Of a DNA stretch of 64,000 nucleotides, positions 1 through 10,257 are shown in pieces (position 1 is the stretch's first letter; every line of letters begins with the position of its first letter). The translations under genes were made by a program, and so were the position numbers. Source of the stretch: Amaranthus tricolor (Eukaryota > Streptophyta > Magnoliopsida > Caryophyllales > Amaranthaceae). The stretch is taken from contig NC_080049.1 of assembly GCF_026212465.1 (NCBI RefSeq), positions 17,694,306 through 17,758,305 on the forward strand, in the 5' to 3' direction. The notes beneath the pieces are model-generated. The model was not told the origin of the DNA. It saw only the letters and a program-made list of their open reading frames with translations, and made no database searches.

Positions 1-628
1 TTGTTGTTTGAAATTCATCTATAGAATGATAGAATAATATCATTTTATATAACTTCGTTGTAAAATTGTGAAACAGAACCATATTTAGGTAGAAATTGAT
101 GTGTTTAACATAAAAATTGATCACTTATAGGTTCAAATTGAAATTTTTTACTTTAATTGATATGTTTAAGTATTACTTTACATTAAAATTGATACCTTAA
201 AGGTCAAAATTGATACCTTTAAGGTCAAATTTGATAAATGCCCAGAAAAAGAAAAAAACAAGGGAAAACATATGATGTTGTTACACGGGCGAATTGAGCC
301 GGCCCACTCTTGGTCTCCATTTGAGGCGGCCTCAGCCAAGTTTTGGTGTTTTATTTTACCCTTTTTTCATTACTAATTTCTAATTATTTTTGTCCCAATT
401 TCTTTCATAATACTTGTCATTAATTTTGACACAAATTCTTATTTAGGAGGTCCTAAAATTAGGACGCTATTCATATGCGATCACTTTTTTGTAAGGCTTA
501 TGTGATCACTTTTAAGGACTATATGATCTCTTTGAAATGCCAATGTGCTCATTTTTATTTTACTATGCAATCACTTTCAAAGCTTATATAATCACTTTTA
601 AAGCATATGTGTTATATGATTACTTTTA
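1..628. other. AT-rich intergenic DNA, no gene seen
   Basis: No credible coding region on either strand. Positions 175-240 hold two near-copies of a roughly 22-bp phrase around 'aaattgatacctt'. Positions 470-625 hold several degenerate copies of a phrase around 'tatgatcactttta'. These look like short decayed direct repeats rather than a known element. Confidence 0.6.
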
Positions 629-789
629 CGACCCTTTTGGTTAGTGGTACTAAATGGTAGTAATGAGAATGATTCATAGTGTAAAATTTCATCAAATGTT
701 CCATATCATTCCCATGGTAATTAAACTTTGATCACAATTTTTTTTTGTTTACAAATTTTCATTACCATTTAATACTACCTAGGGATGGC

Positions 790-965
790 AATGGGTATTG
801 GACCCGACCCGGATCCATGGATCCGTATCCGTTTTCACGGATCTGGGTCCTAAAAAATTGGACCCGTCGGATCCGGATCCGGATCTGAGAAAAATACCCA
901 GACCCGGACCCGCGGATCTAGAGGACCCGTTTTATTTTATTTTATTTTTTTATATTAAATATATA
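790..965. repeat. Subterminal GGATCC-type hexamer array (left end of Pack-hAT 1)
   Basis: Tandem and near-tandem GGATCC, GGATCT and GACCCG words. The matching array at the right end covers about 2278-2440. In translation these produce spurious 'DPDPDPD' peptides. Subterminal word arrays in hAT elements usually serve as transposase-binding sites; that role is inferred here. Confidence 0.75.
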
Positions 966-1402
966 TTAAAATTTAAATCCCCATTCCCCTCTCTCACAGA
1001 CCATAGTTAAGTTAACTTGAAGGCAAGTGCCTAAGCCCTAATGCATCAACATTACAATATATATTTGAATTTGACAACTGAGAAACCTCGTCATTTCCGA
1101 AGAGACAACCAAACCAGACCAGAGGAACCCAATTTACAAATCACAACCAAACATCAAAAACACCTCCTTCAATGGCGGTTTCTAGCACCTGTTGCGCTGG
1201 GGTTTTTCTTTCATTTGAATGTCGTCCTGACCCTAAGTTTTCCTCCATTATCAACCCATATAAACCTTCCTCCGGCTCCAGTAATCATCGTCGGACTTTT
1301 TCTTCCGCTACCACAGCAAGTTCTTTCTTTGGCTCTAGCAAGATTTCCTCTTTGATCTTGCGTTTCCCTTCAAATTTTGTTCGGCAATCAAGCACAAAAG
1401 CT

Positions 1403-1435
1403 CGCCGGAATTGTAGCAACATTGGTGTTGCACAA
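1403..1435 (+). promoter_or_regulatory. MTO1-type nascent-peptide arrest segment in the captured CGS1 fragment
   Basis: Encodes RRNCSNIGVAQ (residues 78-88 of the captured frame), followed shortly by W-S-N-N. In Arabidopsis CGS1 the equivalent segment in the ribosome exit tunnel causes S-adenosylmethionine-dependent translational arrest and mRNA decay. All eleven residues agree with the Arabidopsis motif as I know it. Whether this copy is transcribed is unknown. Confidence 0.8.
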
Positions 1436-1500
1436 GTGGTGGCGGCTTCATGGTCGAACAACTCTGTTGACTCAACAAACCCTAGCGGGGGTGTTCCTGC

Positions 1501-2024
1501 TAGGGATGCAGGCGGGGTGGGTCTAATAGGAGACCCGCCCCATTCCCGTCCCATCGGGGCGGGGATGGGTCTCGGTTAGATGGGTCTTGGGGCGGGTACG
1601 GGTATAAAATTCATACCCACCGCGAGGATGGGGATGGGGATGGGTTTTAGGTGATACCCGCGGGGATGGGGATGGGGATGAGGATGGAAATGCGAAATGG
1701 AATTGGATAGTGATGAGATTATTCTGGATTGATTTACTTTGGATGATTTTGAGTTGATATTGAAATACTTTTGTTTTAGACATGTATTTTTGTTTGAGAC
1801 TTTGGCTATATGTTTGTTTGAGACTTTGGATATGTAATTGTTTGAGACTTTGGATGGGTGGTGGGGTGGGGATGGTTTTAGGTACAAACCCATCAGGGCG
1901 GGGACGGGGAAAAAAATTATACCCGCCGCGGGGATGGGGACAGGGATGGATATATTGCATTAACAGATGGGGATCGGGATGGGAATTCCAATACCCACCC
2001 CGCCACGCCCCGTTTGCATCCCTA
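1501..2024. mobile_element. hAT-type MITE nested inside the captured CGS1 fragment
   Basis: Ends are perfect inverted repeats, TAGGGATGCA at 1501 and TGCATCCCTA ending at 2024. The flanks are a perfect 8-bp duplication, gttcctgc (1493-1500 and 2025-2032). The subterminal parts consist of GGGGAT/GGCGGG words ('gatggggatgggg'). The middle has a run of related phrases containing 'tttgagactttgg'. It has no coding capacity. Length is 524 bp. The intact ends and perfect duplication suggest it is younger than its host element. Confidence 0.9.
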
Positions 2025-2789
2025 GTTCCTGCGGCTACTGCAATCGCTGCTGTTGATGATCCCGTCAATTTAAATGACGATCCTCCGGTGGTTGATGATG
2101 ATGTAAAAACTAACAGTTCTGGTGTTATAGAGTTTTCTTCTTATTTTTTTTGAGCTCCGATGGGCGCCTTACTATTCATGCTCCCGTCAATTATATATAT
2201 TATTAATATTACTCTATAAATATCGCTTTATTGCAATCTCAACACGTTCAAAAATACAAAAAGAAAGCAAAAGCAAGTCGGACCCGTTTTGGACTAGGAT
2301 TCGGTACTGGATCCGCAGTATCCGCGGATCCGGATCTGGGTCTTGCAAAACTGAACCCGCGGATCCGGGTCCGGATCTGGATCATGTTCTTGAAAACGGA
2401 TCTGGATCTGGGTCCACCTGGACCCGGTCCAGATCCGACCTGTTGTCATCCCTAATACTACCTCTCCCAATGGTAATGCATTGGAATGAATTTTATGAAG
2501 AAAATGAGATGATTGAAGTTGGACAAGCATGTCTATCAAGGTAGAAAAGAGATTTTTCAACCAAAATTGCATTGATTTTTTATTCTCGTTACCACTGTTT
2601 ATTACGACCTACCAAACGTGCCGTTAAAGTTTATGGAGATTTGGGTGTGGTGGTGGTGGTGGTATCAACCTGAACTCGATTCAACTTGCAATATAACCGA
2701 TTTGGATTGGAAACATATTAACCTAACTCGATGTATATCTGAACCGAAATTGAGCTTATCCGAAATCAAAACCAACCAAGTGTTGTAAC

Positions 2790-3595
2790 CAATGGTGGAT
2801 CCTGGGTTCGGACTTTTAGGGGGTACCAAATAATGAACGAAATTTCAGCAGCGTTTCATTTGTAAAATTAACAACTAATTTTTTTTATTTCTGCAAATAA
2901 CAAGTAGAAGCACAATAAATTTATCAAAATTATGATCTTATTCTTGAAAGAGTTTCTCGTAATTAAGTAGTGTTATCGATTAAAAGAATGCTAGTAATTA
3001 AGATATATCTTAATCATATGCATTACCTGAATTAATAACAATTTGAAGTTATTTATTAAATTCATTACTCTTTATTCAAAAGATGAAACTAGAGAAAGTT
3101 AAATATACACTAAAAATAATGTGTATGCTTTAAATAAATAGTGGATTGGTCTATTATAGTGCATGTTATTTATTGAGGTCGTCTTACCGTGAGACGGCCT
3201 TAATTGGGTCAGCCTAAATTATTTTGATAAAACAGCTCTCCTATACAAGTGTTGATTTAGTTTTTATTGTAATTTTTTATTTTTTTTATTAATGGGCTGC
3301 TTGTATAGGCCCGTCTCACAGTAAGACAGTCTCATCAAGACTTGCTAAAGTTTTAAATACGATATACTATAAAAGGAAATTAAACAATATAAATCAACTG
3401 ACTTAATAAAAAAGTAGAAAAAAATAAATAAATAAGACAAAATTACTAAAATGAAGGAGTATTTATTATTGAAAGCCTTTAGTATTAATTTTACACTTTT
3501 ACTATTAAAAATAAAAAAGTCTACTTTGAAATTTTTTTTTAAAACAACGCGTAAGGGCACGTGTGCCCATAGGCCCCAATCTACGTCCACCACTG
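2790..3595. mobile_element. Possible hAT-like non-autonomous element
   Basis: The left end CAATGGTGGATCC and the reverse-complemented right end CAGTGGTGGACGT are similar, and resemble the 'CAGTGGCGGA' type ends of plant hAT elements. The 8 bases outside (gttgtaac and gtggtatt) agree at only five positions, so the duplication is unconvincing. The interior is AT-rich, has no clear gene, and contains a smaller MITE at 3174-3334. Flanking DNA on both sides shares 'ctgaac', 'aaccga' and 'ccgaa' phrases, as expected if one sequence was split. Confidence 0.4.
3174..3334. mobile_element. Small MITE with GTCTTACNGTGAGACGG ends
   Basis: The left end reads TGAGGTCGTCTTACCGTGAGACGG and the reverse complement of the right end reads TGAGACTGTCTTACTGTGAGACGG. 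The inverted repeat is about 24 bp with a few mismatches, enclosing about 110 bp of AT-rich DNA. Short high-copy elements with 'gtcttac.gtgagac' ends are common in plant genomes. The superfamily is not determined. Confidence 0.6.
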
Positions 3596-3892
3596 GTGGT
3601 ATTAACTCGATATAGACATGTACTAGATTAGTCTCGTACCTGAACCGACCTCATTCTAAGTGTTATATTACCTGGCGTGAGAATATCCGAACCCGATAAA
3701 ACCTGATTAAGTAACCGAATTATTTCAACCCTATTCATTGCCCACAAATTATTACACATAAAATAAAAATTATATCCTTAATTCATAACTCATTAGTTCA
3801 AACATTCGAATCCCCCTTTTCTTGCACCCAGAACTCAGATCTGAGGTGAAGGCATATCTTTTATTCTTATTTTATCCACTACAATTAAATTT

Positions 3893-4155
3893 ATTCTCTC
3901 TGTTTTATTTCAAATGTCTTATTTGCTTTTTACACGTTTATCAATGCATTAATTCAATACTTAATAGCAATAATTGTGTATAAATTAAAAATTATAAAAA
4001 CTAGATATTAATAAAACTTATGTTGAGTCAAATCGTAAAAGATCTCATTTGACTGTGTTCTAATGCATAAATTAAGATTCAAATACAAATTAAGAGTGAT
4101 TGATGAATAGTAACTCAAAAACAAATGAAACATTTAAAAAGAAATAGAGAAAGTA
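3893..4155. mobile_element. Stowaway-like MITE (decayed)
   Basis: The left end 'ttctctctgttttatttcaa' and the reverse complement of the right end 'tactttctctatttc...' form a long imperfect inverted repeat continuing through 'aaatgt.tcatttg'. This is a decayed version of the CTCCCTCCGTTYC-type end of plant Tc1/mariner MITEs. Flanking TA dinucleotides are present. There is no coding capacity. Confidence 0.55.
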
Positions 4156-4855
4156 TAACTTTTTATGCATTCCACACACAATCCAAAGTTGATTTTATCA
4201 AAATATTTTCACTTATTCTTATACACAATTAAATAAATTTCATCCTCTAATACCCGACTTCAATCATCAATTTGTTTCCTCGGACTTAATAATATGTTTC
4301 CAGCCAACCATACATTTTCAAAAATTAAACTTATCCCCAAAATTTCACTACAAAAATATTTCATCTTCATCTCCAAATATCAATTATACAAAAAGCCACA
4401 ATCCCTCATTCTTAAGTAAATTTGAGCTTATAAAAAAGCTTCAATCTTTGACTTATTTTCTTTTACAAAATAATAGATCACTCTATATAACCCTTATCAT
4501 TAGCTTTACACATCAAAATGCTTTCTCCTTTACCATTAAAACACACAACTACAGATCAAATCACCATACCATTGCCTTTTACCTTTAGCTAATTGTAGAC
4601 ATGAAATTCAAAACATGTAGAATTTTACTCCCTTCGTTCCTTAAAGAAGTTTCTATTTGTCATTTTGGTGTTCTAATTGTTGTTACTGTAAAGAATCTTT
4701 CAATTTATATTACAAATTTTGAACAAAAATAATCTTGTTGATCCTAATTTTAATATTTTAATAATACTTATGACTCTCAGATATCTTCCATTAACTTCAT
4801 TTTAACTTTTTTATATTTCTTAGAGTCCTTACATGTTTCCCACTAACTTGTTAAA
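4156..4855. other. AT-rich intergenic DNA with a Stowaway-like end
   Basis: No gene is seen. At 4629-4660 'actcccttcgttcc' resembles the end of a Stowaway-type MITE, but I could not find its partner end. The phrase 'cactaactt.ttaaat' at 4841-4855 recurs just beyond the solo LTR at about 6390, so the LTR may have landed in a locally repeated sequence. Confidence 0.45.
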
Positions 4856-6346
4856 TGAAAGTTGATAGGGGGTCGAATACTCTCTAGAGAGGGAGGGTAA
4901 ATAGATAGTATGGCCCTTTAAAATTTTTTTCTGAAAGGTTGTCTAAAGAGATTGAGTGACCTTTCAAAACTGTTTTCTAGAACAGTTTTAGGTTGAGTAA
5001 TAAAACTATAACGTATGTGCGGAAAATAAACTTAAACAATAACACACGATATGTTAACGAGGTTCGGTTCTAAAGAACCTACTCCCCGCCTATGGGTTCT
5101 CTTTCAACCCGTAGGATTTCAACGCCTTTTATTAATCGACTTTAAGATAAACAAGAAGATCTCTTTATCTTCTCTCACCACGTTCTTCCCCTTGAAGAAA
5201 CGTCTTACAAGTCCCTTAATAATAGCAAATCCCAATCTCACAATGGAGATTACAAGTTGAACACTTTGAAAAGTATTCTAAGTTAGGCATATTAAACTAT
5301 AAAATAATCTAACTCTTTTTAACACTTAAGCCTATTACAAATTGTAATAGTTAGATGAACTAAGAATTACAACTCTTTTAAATACTTAGAGAATGCTAGA
5401 TATTAAGTCAAGAGAGAAAATTTTAATAAGAGGTGCATCCTTAATTCTTGAATGAAGCCTTGTATTTATATATGTCACGCCTCAACATATCCTTAAAAAG
5501 CAAGAAAACTTCATCCGTTAATTTCGTTGATCTGGTTAATCTGTGCCAGTCTTCAAGACCTTGAGCTTTACCTCAAACTGACATTGCACTGACAGCTCAT
5601 ATAACTACTTCATTGTGTGCTGTTTTTAGTTATCAAAAACCAATGCTGTGCTACCACGTTAGAACTCATACAAGATATTGAAAACTCAGCAAAAACCAGA
5701 TAAAATAACGTGTAAATACTTATTCAAATTAATTGCTATTTCGAGCATTAATTTACATTGTCATTTCCTATTTTTAGTATGAATTTAAATTACCATCTAA
5801 TTTATAGAAAACTCTTTAAGTATCATAGCTTAACAACTTATTCAAATTCAAATATTAGCCGTGTACTCTTAATAATAAAACGTGTGAAGCTTGTACTTTA
5901 ACATTTAATCAACTAAATATCTTAAGCACACATTTTAAATTTAAATAACATAATCTATCTAAACGTTTAAAATAAAACATGTAATAATATATTCAAACTT
6001 AGTTTCAATATATCTTGACCTATTAAAATATTTCAAAGATAATTTTAATAAACCTTGACCTATTTTTTAAAATATTTCAAATATAATTACGAAAAATAAC
6101 CTTATTATAAACATAATTATCTTAAAGTCATTTAAACTTATCTCAAAACTTATAAATTCAACTTTAAGATAAACTTAAATCATTAAAACATATTTCAATA
6201 TTTCGGACTTAAAATATATAACAATTATTCACTTTATATTTAATATGATTTTAGACCAACTTAAACAACTAAATATAATTACTTAATGTATTTGTTTAAT
6301 TAATATGTGTTTTGAATTATCATAATGTAAGAGAGTTGAGTCTTCA
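4856..6346 (-). mobile_element. Solo LTR of the Sirevirus-type copia family C
   Basis: This 1,491-bp segment matches the left LTR of Sirevirus C (15490-17940) along its length: both begin TGAAAGTTGATAG and end GAGAGTTGAGTCTTCA. It starts with TG, ends with CA, and is flanked by a perfect 5-bp direct repeat, ttaaa (4851-4855 and 6347-6351). Neither a polypurine tract nor a primer-binding site is attached, so the internal region has been lost, most simply by LTR-LTR recombination. The strand follows family C, whose polypurine tract places the LTR start at the high-coordinate side. Confidence 0.88.
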
Positions 6347-6564
6347 TTAAAAATATTTTTTATTAGTTGTATGGTTCTTCTATTTTTTCCACTAACTTTT
6401 TAAATATTTTTTAATATTTATGATTCTCACTTTTCTTCTATTAAATTTATTATTCAATAAAATATTATATTTTTCAATAATAAAATATTATATTCACGAT
6501 CTAAAAGATTTTTTTTTTCTCAATTCATGTAAACATTTCTTGTGAGTAGGCATGGCCACGGTCC

Positions 6565-6725
6565 GGGTTGGTCCGGTTCCGGTTCCGGTTCCACCCGGTT
6601 CCGGTTCCATTTGGAACCTGTCGCGAATGGTTCCGGTTCCGGGTGGTTCCAAACGGTTCCTTGGCGGTTCATGAGGCAGTTCCGGCGGTTCCAACTCACG
6701 GGACGGGCGGGTCGAACCATCGGTT
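6565..6725. repeat. Subterminal GGTTCC hexamer array (low-coordinate end of hAT)
   Basis: Repeated 'ggttccggttcc' words alternate with 'gggtggttcc' and 'ggcggttcc'. The mirrored array at 9945-10235 uses the same words. They translate into meaningless G-T-G-S-G peptides. Inferred role: multiple weak transposase-binding sites, as in maize Ac. Confidence 0.75.
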
Positions 6726-7074
6726 CCATTTTTATTTTTTCTTTAAATATTTATATAATAAAAAAATACTATAATATTGCGGACGTACCTTTGATGATTA
6801 CTTGATTATTAGCGAAATTCATTGCATGTCAAGTTGTCATCGTTATTGAAATATTTACTAAAAAGAATGAAAAAAATAAATTAATAACAAACGAATCAAT
6901 GATAATGTCGATAAAGATGATTAATAAAAAAAAGGGAGAAAATGGACTTGAACCTAGTACCCAAAGGAATACTAAGTTGCCTACGTATCCCGAAGGAATC
7001 AAAGCCCACGTAGTTCTTTGTCATACCTTTTATTTATAGTTGTTGAATGTTGATTTATCGTTGTCGGATTGATC

Positions 7075-9683
7075 CTATTCGTCTTCATCATCATCATGTG
7101 GTTGGTTAGATGCTTCCGCTGACTCTCCTCCTGACGATGATGCAGATGTATCCATCATCATCCATGGATCATCATCGTCGTCTTGATCATCATCATTCCT
7201 TAGTCCTTGTGTTCGAATCTCCGCTTGATCCCAATCTTTCTTGCAAACACATATTTGAATACTCTGTGGAGCAAGACGAGATCTCTTTTCGTCCAAAACT
7301 CTTCTACCTGCACTAAAAGCAGACTCCGACGCAATTGTTGACGCGGGAATTGCAAGGATATCCTTTGCAATTCTCGATAAAATGGGAAATTTTACGGATT
7401 TTTCTTTCCACCACTCTAAAATATTATAGCTACCTTGGTCTATTTCAAAGTGGTATTTAAGATAACTATCTAGTTCTAAATATGAGGTCGAGGAAGAAGA
7501 TGATCCTACAAAACTATCATCTTGACTCATTATGTTAGCTATTACCGAATTATAGTAAGAGGGACGTGCCGAAACGCTAGCACGCCTAGACGTATCGCGT
7601 TTTGGGTTATACACACTAGCGTAATAATCATAGAGTTCTGCTAAATATTTTTTACATGTTCCTACATAATTATGTACATCAGTAGGCGGGCGATCTAACG
7701 ATTGGTAGTAAAATCCTATTACTTTAGTAAGGACCTCAGTTTTAAAACATGGGTCCAAAATGGTTGCGATTCCATAAATATAAGGAAATTCGGTAAAATA
7801 TGTCTTCCATTTTTCCATCATATCTGCAAGAATCGGCTTCAAATATGGGTTAGTATCATCATGCGTATATTTAAGGAGATGATAAAAAATAGTAACACAC
7901 TCACTTATTACTAAGTGAACGTTCGGTTCATAAACATATGAAAAAATCTTAGTCGCGTGGTCATACGCTTCTAATATGTTATGTACACCTATAGCTAATT
8001 CCCAAGTGTCATCAGCTATGTAACTATCTGTACACTCACTATATAGTTGTGTTATAACTGGACGATAAGCAATCGCCTTTCTTAATAAATCGTTGGTTGA
8101 GCCCCAACGTGTAGGAGTATCCAATGACCAATACACTTTTTTAAGTTGATATTGGTCACATAATTGTTTGTATCGTCTCTTTATCTTTCCAATCCTAAGT
8201 CACTTCACTATATCCCTAATTGGTTCTAATAAATCGCTTAATTGTTTTATGCCAGCTTGGCAAGATAAGTTAACTATATGCGCACAACAACGTATGTGTA
8301 ATAAGCTACCCCCAAGGATAAAACTAAATGCAGGTTCGTTATACAAAAGTTCTAGACATTTAATGTTCGCAGTTGCATTATCAGTTGAACAACGAAATAT
8401 CTTATCTAATAAGTTCTATTCTCTACATATCTCTACTAATCTATATTTTATGTTTTCACCGGTATGTCTTTCTGGCATTGTCTCAAAAGCAATTATTCTT
8501 TTTTGAATAATCCAATTTTGATCCATCCAATGTGCTGTTACACACATATAAGATTCTAAATGTGGGGGAGCAGACCAAATGTCAGTTGTTATGCTAACCC
8601 TACCATTAAAAGATTTAAACATTTCAACTAATTCATAGCGCATTGATTCATATAATTTAATTGTGCGTCTTTTAAGAGTGCTCCTAGGGATTGCTCTATA
8701 TTGTGGTTGCATAGTTTTTCTAGCGTAACGCTCATATGCCCTACTTTCACCGTGGTTATAAGGCAATTCATCACAAATTACATACCTAGAAAATTCATCA
8801 ATCATATCATTACGATTATATCTAAAAGGCATACCTGTGCTGGGAATGTCCCACTGTGTCTGTCGGCTTCCAGTTCCACTTGTGGTCCCGCTGCCGCTTG
8901 CTGCATGAGTTTCTTTTGTGATTCCATGCTTCTTTGCCAAATGTTTTTTAAAAGATCCCGTACCACCACCTAACACGTATTCACAAAACACAATAAATAA
9001 ATTTTTATAAAATATGAATATATAATGTATGTATAAAAAACTTAAAAAGTATTTACCTCTGGCGAAATTGTATGCAACTAAGGGCTTTACTCCTTGACTT
9101 TCACAAAATTGACAAGTGCATAAGAAAATATCTAGATTCTCGGTTGGTTCTTTTGTAAAATACGACCACACATGTGAAACAGCTCTACCACTAGGAGGTG
9201 GCATTGCCGGAAAAGGTTGTCTTACTGGTTCATCTTCATCTAAATAAATAATTTAAAATTATAAAACTATAATTAAATAAATAAATAATTTAAAATTTAA
9301 TTAATTTGAAGAATAAAATTATAAAACTAACCGATAGTTTGGAAATTGACTCGTTTACCACGAGCTTGTCTTTGTTGTTGTTGTTCTTCATGTGATCTTG
9401 TTGATGACTGTCGAGATATATGTATCCCAATAGAGGTTGTTGGTTGCTCTTCTTGTTGTTCTTCTTCATCAATTTGTATTTCTCTTTCCACTTCTTCTGC
9501 ATAATTATGTAATTCTGGGTCGTACCCTTCTGGATAATTTGGTTCATAATTATAATTACTAATGGAAGGTGTTGTTGATACCGACGGAGTAGAAGTGGCC
9601 TTTCTTTTGGAGGAGCTGGAACTTCCCAATGATTTTGCCACTTTAGTAACTTTTTTTGAGGCTTTTTTCAAAAATGAAGACAT
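7075..9683 (-). pseudogene. BED-zinc-finger hAT transposase, three exons, two premature stops
   Basis: Exon 1 is 9683-9332 (lysine/serine-rich start, then acidic and Q-rich). Introns are 9331-9240 and 9056-8970, both GT..AG. Exon 2 and the start of exon 3 encode a BED finger (C-T-C-Q-F-C, then H-L-A-K-K-H). Exon 3 (8969-7075) carries TDIWSAP with the first catalytic Asp, CSTDNATAN with the second, the CCAH motif, and near the C-terminus a hAT dimerisation segment (ASTIASESAFSAGRR). The end is D/E-rich. One frame is kept throughout, about 810 codons, normal for plant RICESLEEPER/DAYSLEEPER-type proteins. It is broken by TAG at 8418-8416 and TGA at 8202-8200; both could come from TGG by one G-to-A change. 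The family role is binding element ends and cut-and-paste transposition in the nucleus. Confidence 0.92.
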
Positions 9684-9890
9684 GATTGATAATATTGAAA
9701 TAATAATAGAATTAAGAAATAAATAAATAATTAATAGACTAATTATGTAATTAACTAAATTAAGAAATAATTAAAAGACTAATTATGTAATTAAGAGAAT
9801 AATTGCGTAATTAAAGAATTAAGTAGAGAGAGTAAGTAGAGAGAGTAGGAGAAGAGATGAGTTGTGAATGAAAATGATTGAAAGTGATGA

Positions 9891-9900
9891 GTATTTATAG
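9891..9900 (-). promoter_or_regulatory. TATA box of the hAT transposase gene
   Basis: On the minus strand CTATAAATAC lies about 210 bp upstream of the transposase ATG. It is just inside the GGTTCC array and is followed by a purine/CT-rich leader ('ctctctactt'). Position and sequence fit a plant core promoter. The start site itself cannot be read from sequence. Confidence 0.55.
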
Positions 9901-9944
9901 GGGAAATTCCAACGGCTCTCTAACGGTCACATAACGGCTAGTTT

Positions 9945-10235
9945 TGGCGGTTCCGGTTCCATGGAACCGTTGAGCCGGTTCACCCGGACCGGTCCCGATT
10001 CCGGTTCCATGGAACCGTTGGACCGGTTCACCCGGACCGGTTCCGGTTCCAAACCGCGGTTTTTTTGCTCCGGTTCATGAAGTATTTTTCCGGCGGTTTC
10101 ACGGTTCCGGCAACTTTTTTCCGGCGGTTTCACGGTTCCGCGGTTCGGGGCGGTTCGGAACCTGTCGCAAACGGTTCCGGTTCCGGATCCGGTTCCAAGC
10201 GGTTCGGGACCGGTTCGGTTCCGGGTAACCCGCCT
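9945..10235. repeat. Subterminal GGTTCC hexamer array (high-coordinate end of hAT)
   Basis: A longer counterpart of the array at 6565-6725, built from GGTTCC, ACCGGTTCC and GGTTTCACGGTTCC words. It contains two near-identical stretches (around 9955-9995 and 10005-10050), each with 'ccatggaaccgttg' followed by 'ccggttcacccggaccggt'. It separates the element end from the transposase promoter. Confidence 0.75.
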
Positions 10236-10257
10236 CGTGGCCATGCCTACTTGTGAG

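Larger units (their letters stand above)
1172..2155 (+). pseudogene. CGS1: Captured 5' part of cystathionine gamma-synthase (CGS1), split by a MITE
   Basis: The reading frame opening at 1172 resembles the N-terminus of plant cystathionine gamma-synthase, the plastid enzyme committing O-phosphohomoserine to methionine synthesis. Residues 1-75 are a serine-rich transit-peptide type sequence; residues 64-71 (RFPSNFVR) and 78-88 (RRNCSNIGVAQ) match the conserved CGS N-terminal region, the latter being the MTO1 segment. About 150 bp of leader upstream also look captured. The frame is interrupted at 1501-2024 by a 524-bp MITE; it resumes at 2033 in the same phase and ends at a TGA at 2153-2155. No pyridoxal-phosphate catalytic domain is present, so no enzyme can be made. 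The match was recognised by eye; BLASTP to plant CGS1 would settle it. Confidence 0.85.
780..2454. mobile_element. Pack-hAT 1: hAT-type element carrying a CGS1 gene fragment
   Basis: The ends are TAGGGATGGCAA at 780 and TTGTCATCCCTA ending at 2454. They are flanked by a perfect 8-bp direct repeat, atactacc (772-779 and 2455-2462), the size expected of hAT transposition. About 190 bp inside each end is filled with GGATCC/GGATCT words ('gacccggatccggatctg'). The interior is unrelated gene-like DNA: a 5' leader and the first coding part of cystathionine gamma-synthase. A second copy with the same ends but a different cargo lies at 16508-17425, which shows that the ends define the family and the interior is captured. 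It encodes no transposase, so it would need one in trans. Confidence 0.9.
629..2623. mobile_element. PIF/Harbinger-like MITE, split by a hAT insertion
   Basis: The left end reads CGACCCTTTTGG and the right end, reverse-complemented, reads CGGCACGTTTGG. Similarity continues inward for about 40 bases on both sides (both reach 'gagaat'). TTA lies directly outside each end (626-628 and 2624-2626), the target duplication typical of PIF/Harbinger elements. Without the 1,675-bp hAT insertion and its 8-bp duplication the element is about 312 bp, a normal MITE size. It has no coding capacity of its own. The ends are diverged, so it is an old copy. The family assignment is inferred from the TTA duplication and the 'GTTTGG' end. 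Confidence 0.6.
6547..10249 (-). mobile_element. Full-length hAT element with transposase gene
   Basis: Terminal inverted repeats are TAGGCATGGCCACGG at 6547 and CGTGGCCATGCCTA ending at 10249. A perfect 8-bp duplication, cttgtgag, flanks it (6539-6546 and 10250-10257). The length is 3,703 bp. Both subterminal regions (about 6565-6725 and 9945-10235) are dense arrays of GGTTCC words. Between them lies one minus-strand BED-finger hAT transposase gene with its own TATA box. The clean ends point to a fairly recent insertion, but two nonsense codons make the copy non-autonomous as it stands. Confidence 0.95.

Noticed and set aside
798..1010. Short frames rich in D-P-D-P or G-T-G-S near 0.8, 2.3, 6.6, 10.1, 16.5 and 17.3 kb
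   Set aside because: They are translations of hexamer subterminal arrays of hAT-type elements, not proteins.
1285..2068. Minus-strand frames rich in H-P and S-P over the hAT MITE
   Set aside because: Reverse readings of the GGGGAT array and the CGS1 fragment; no domain and no start context.
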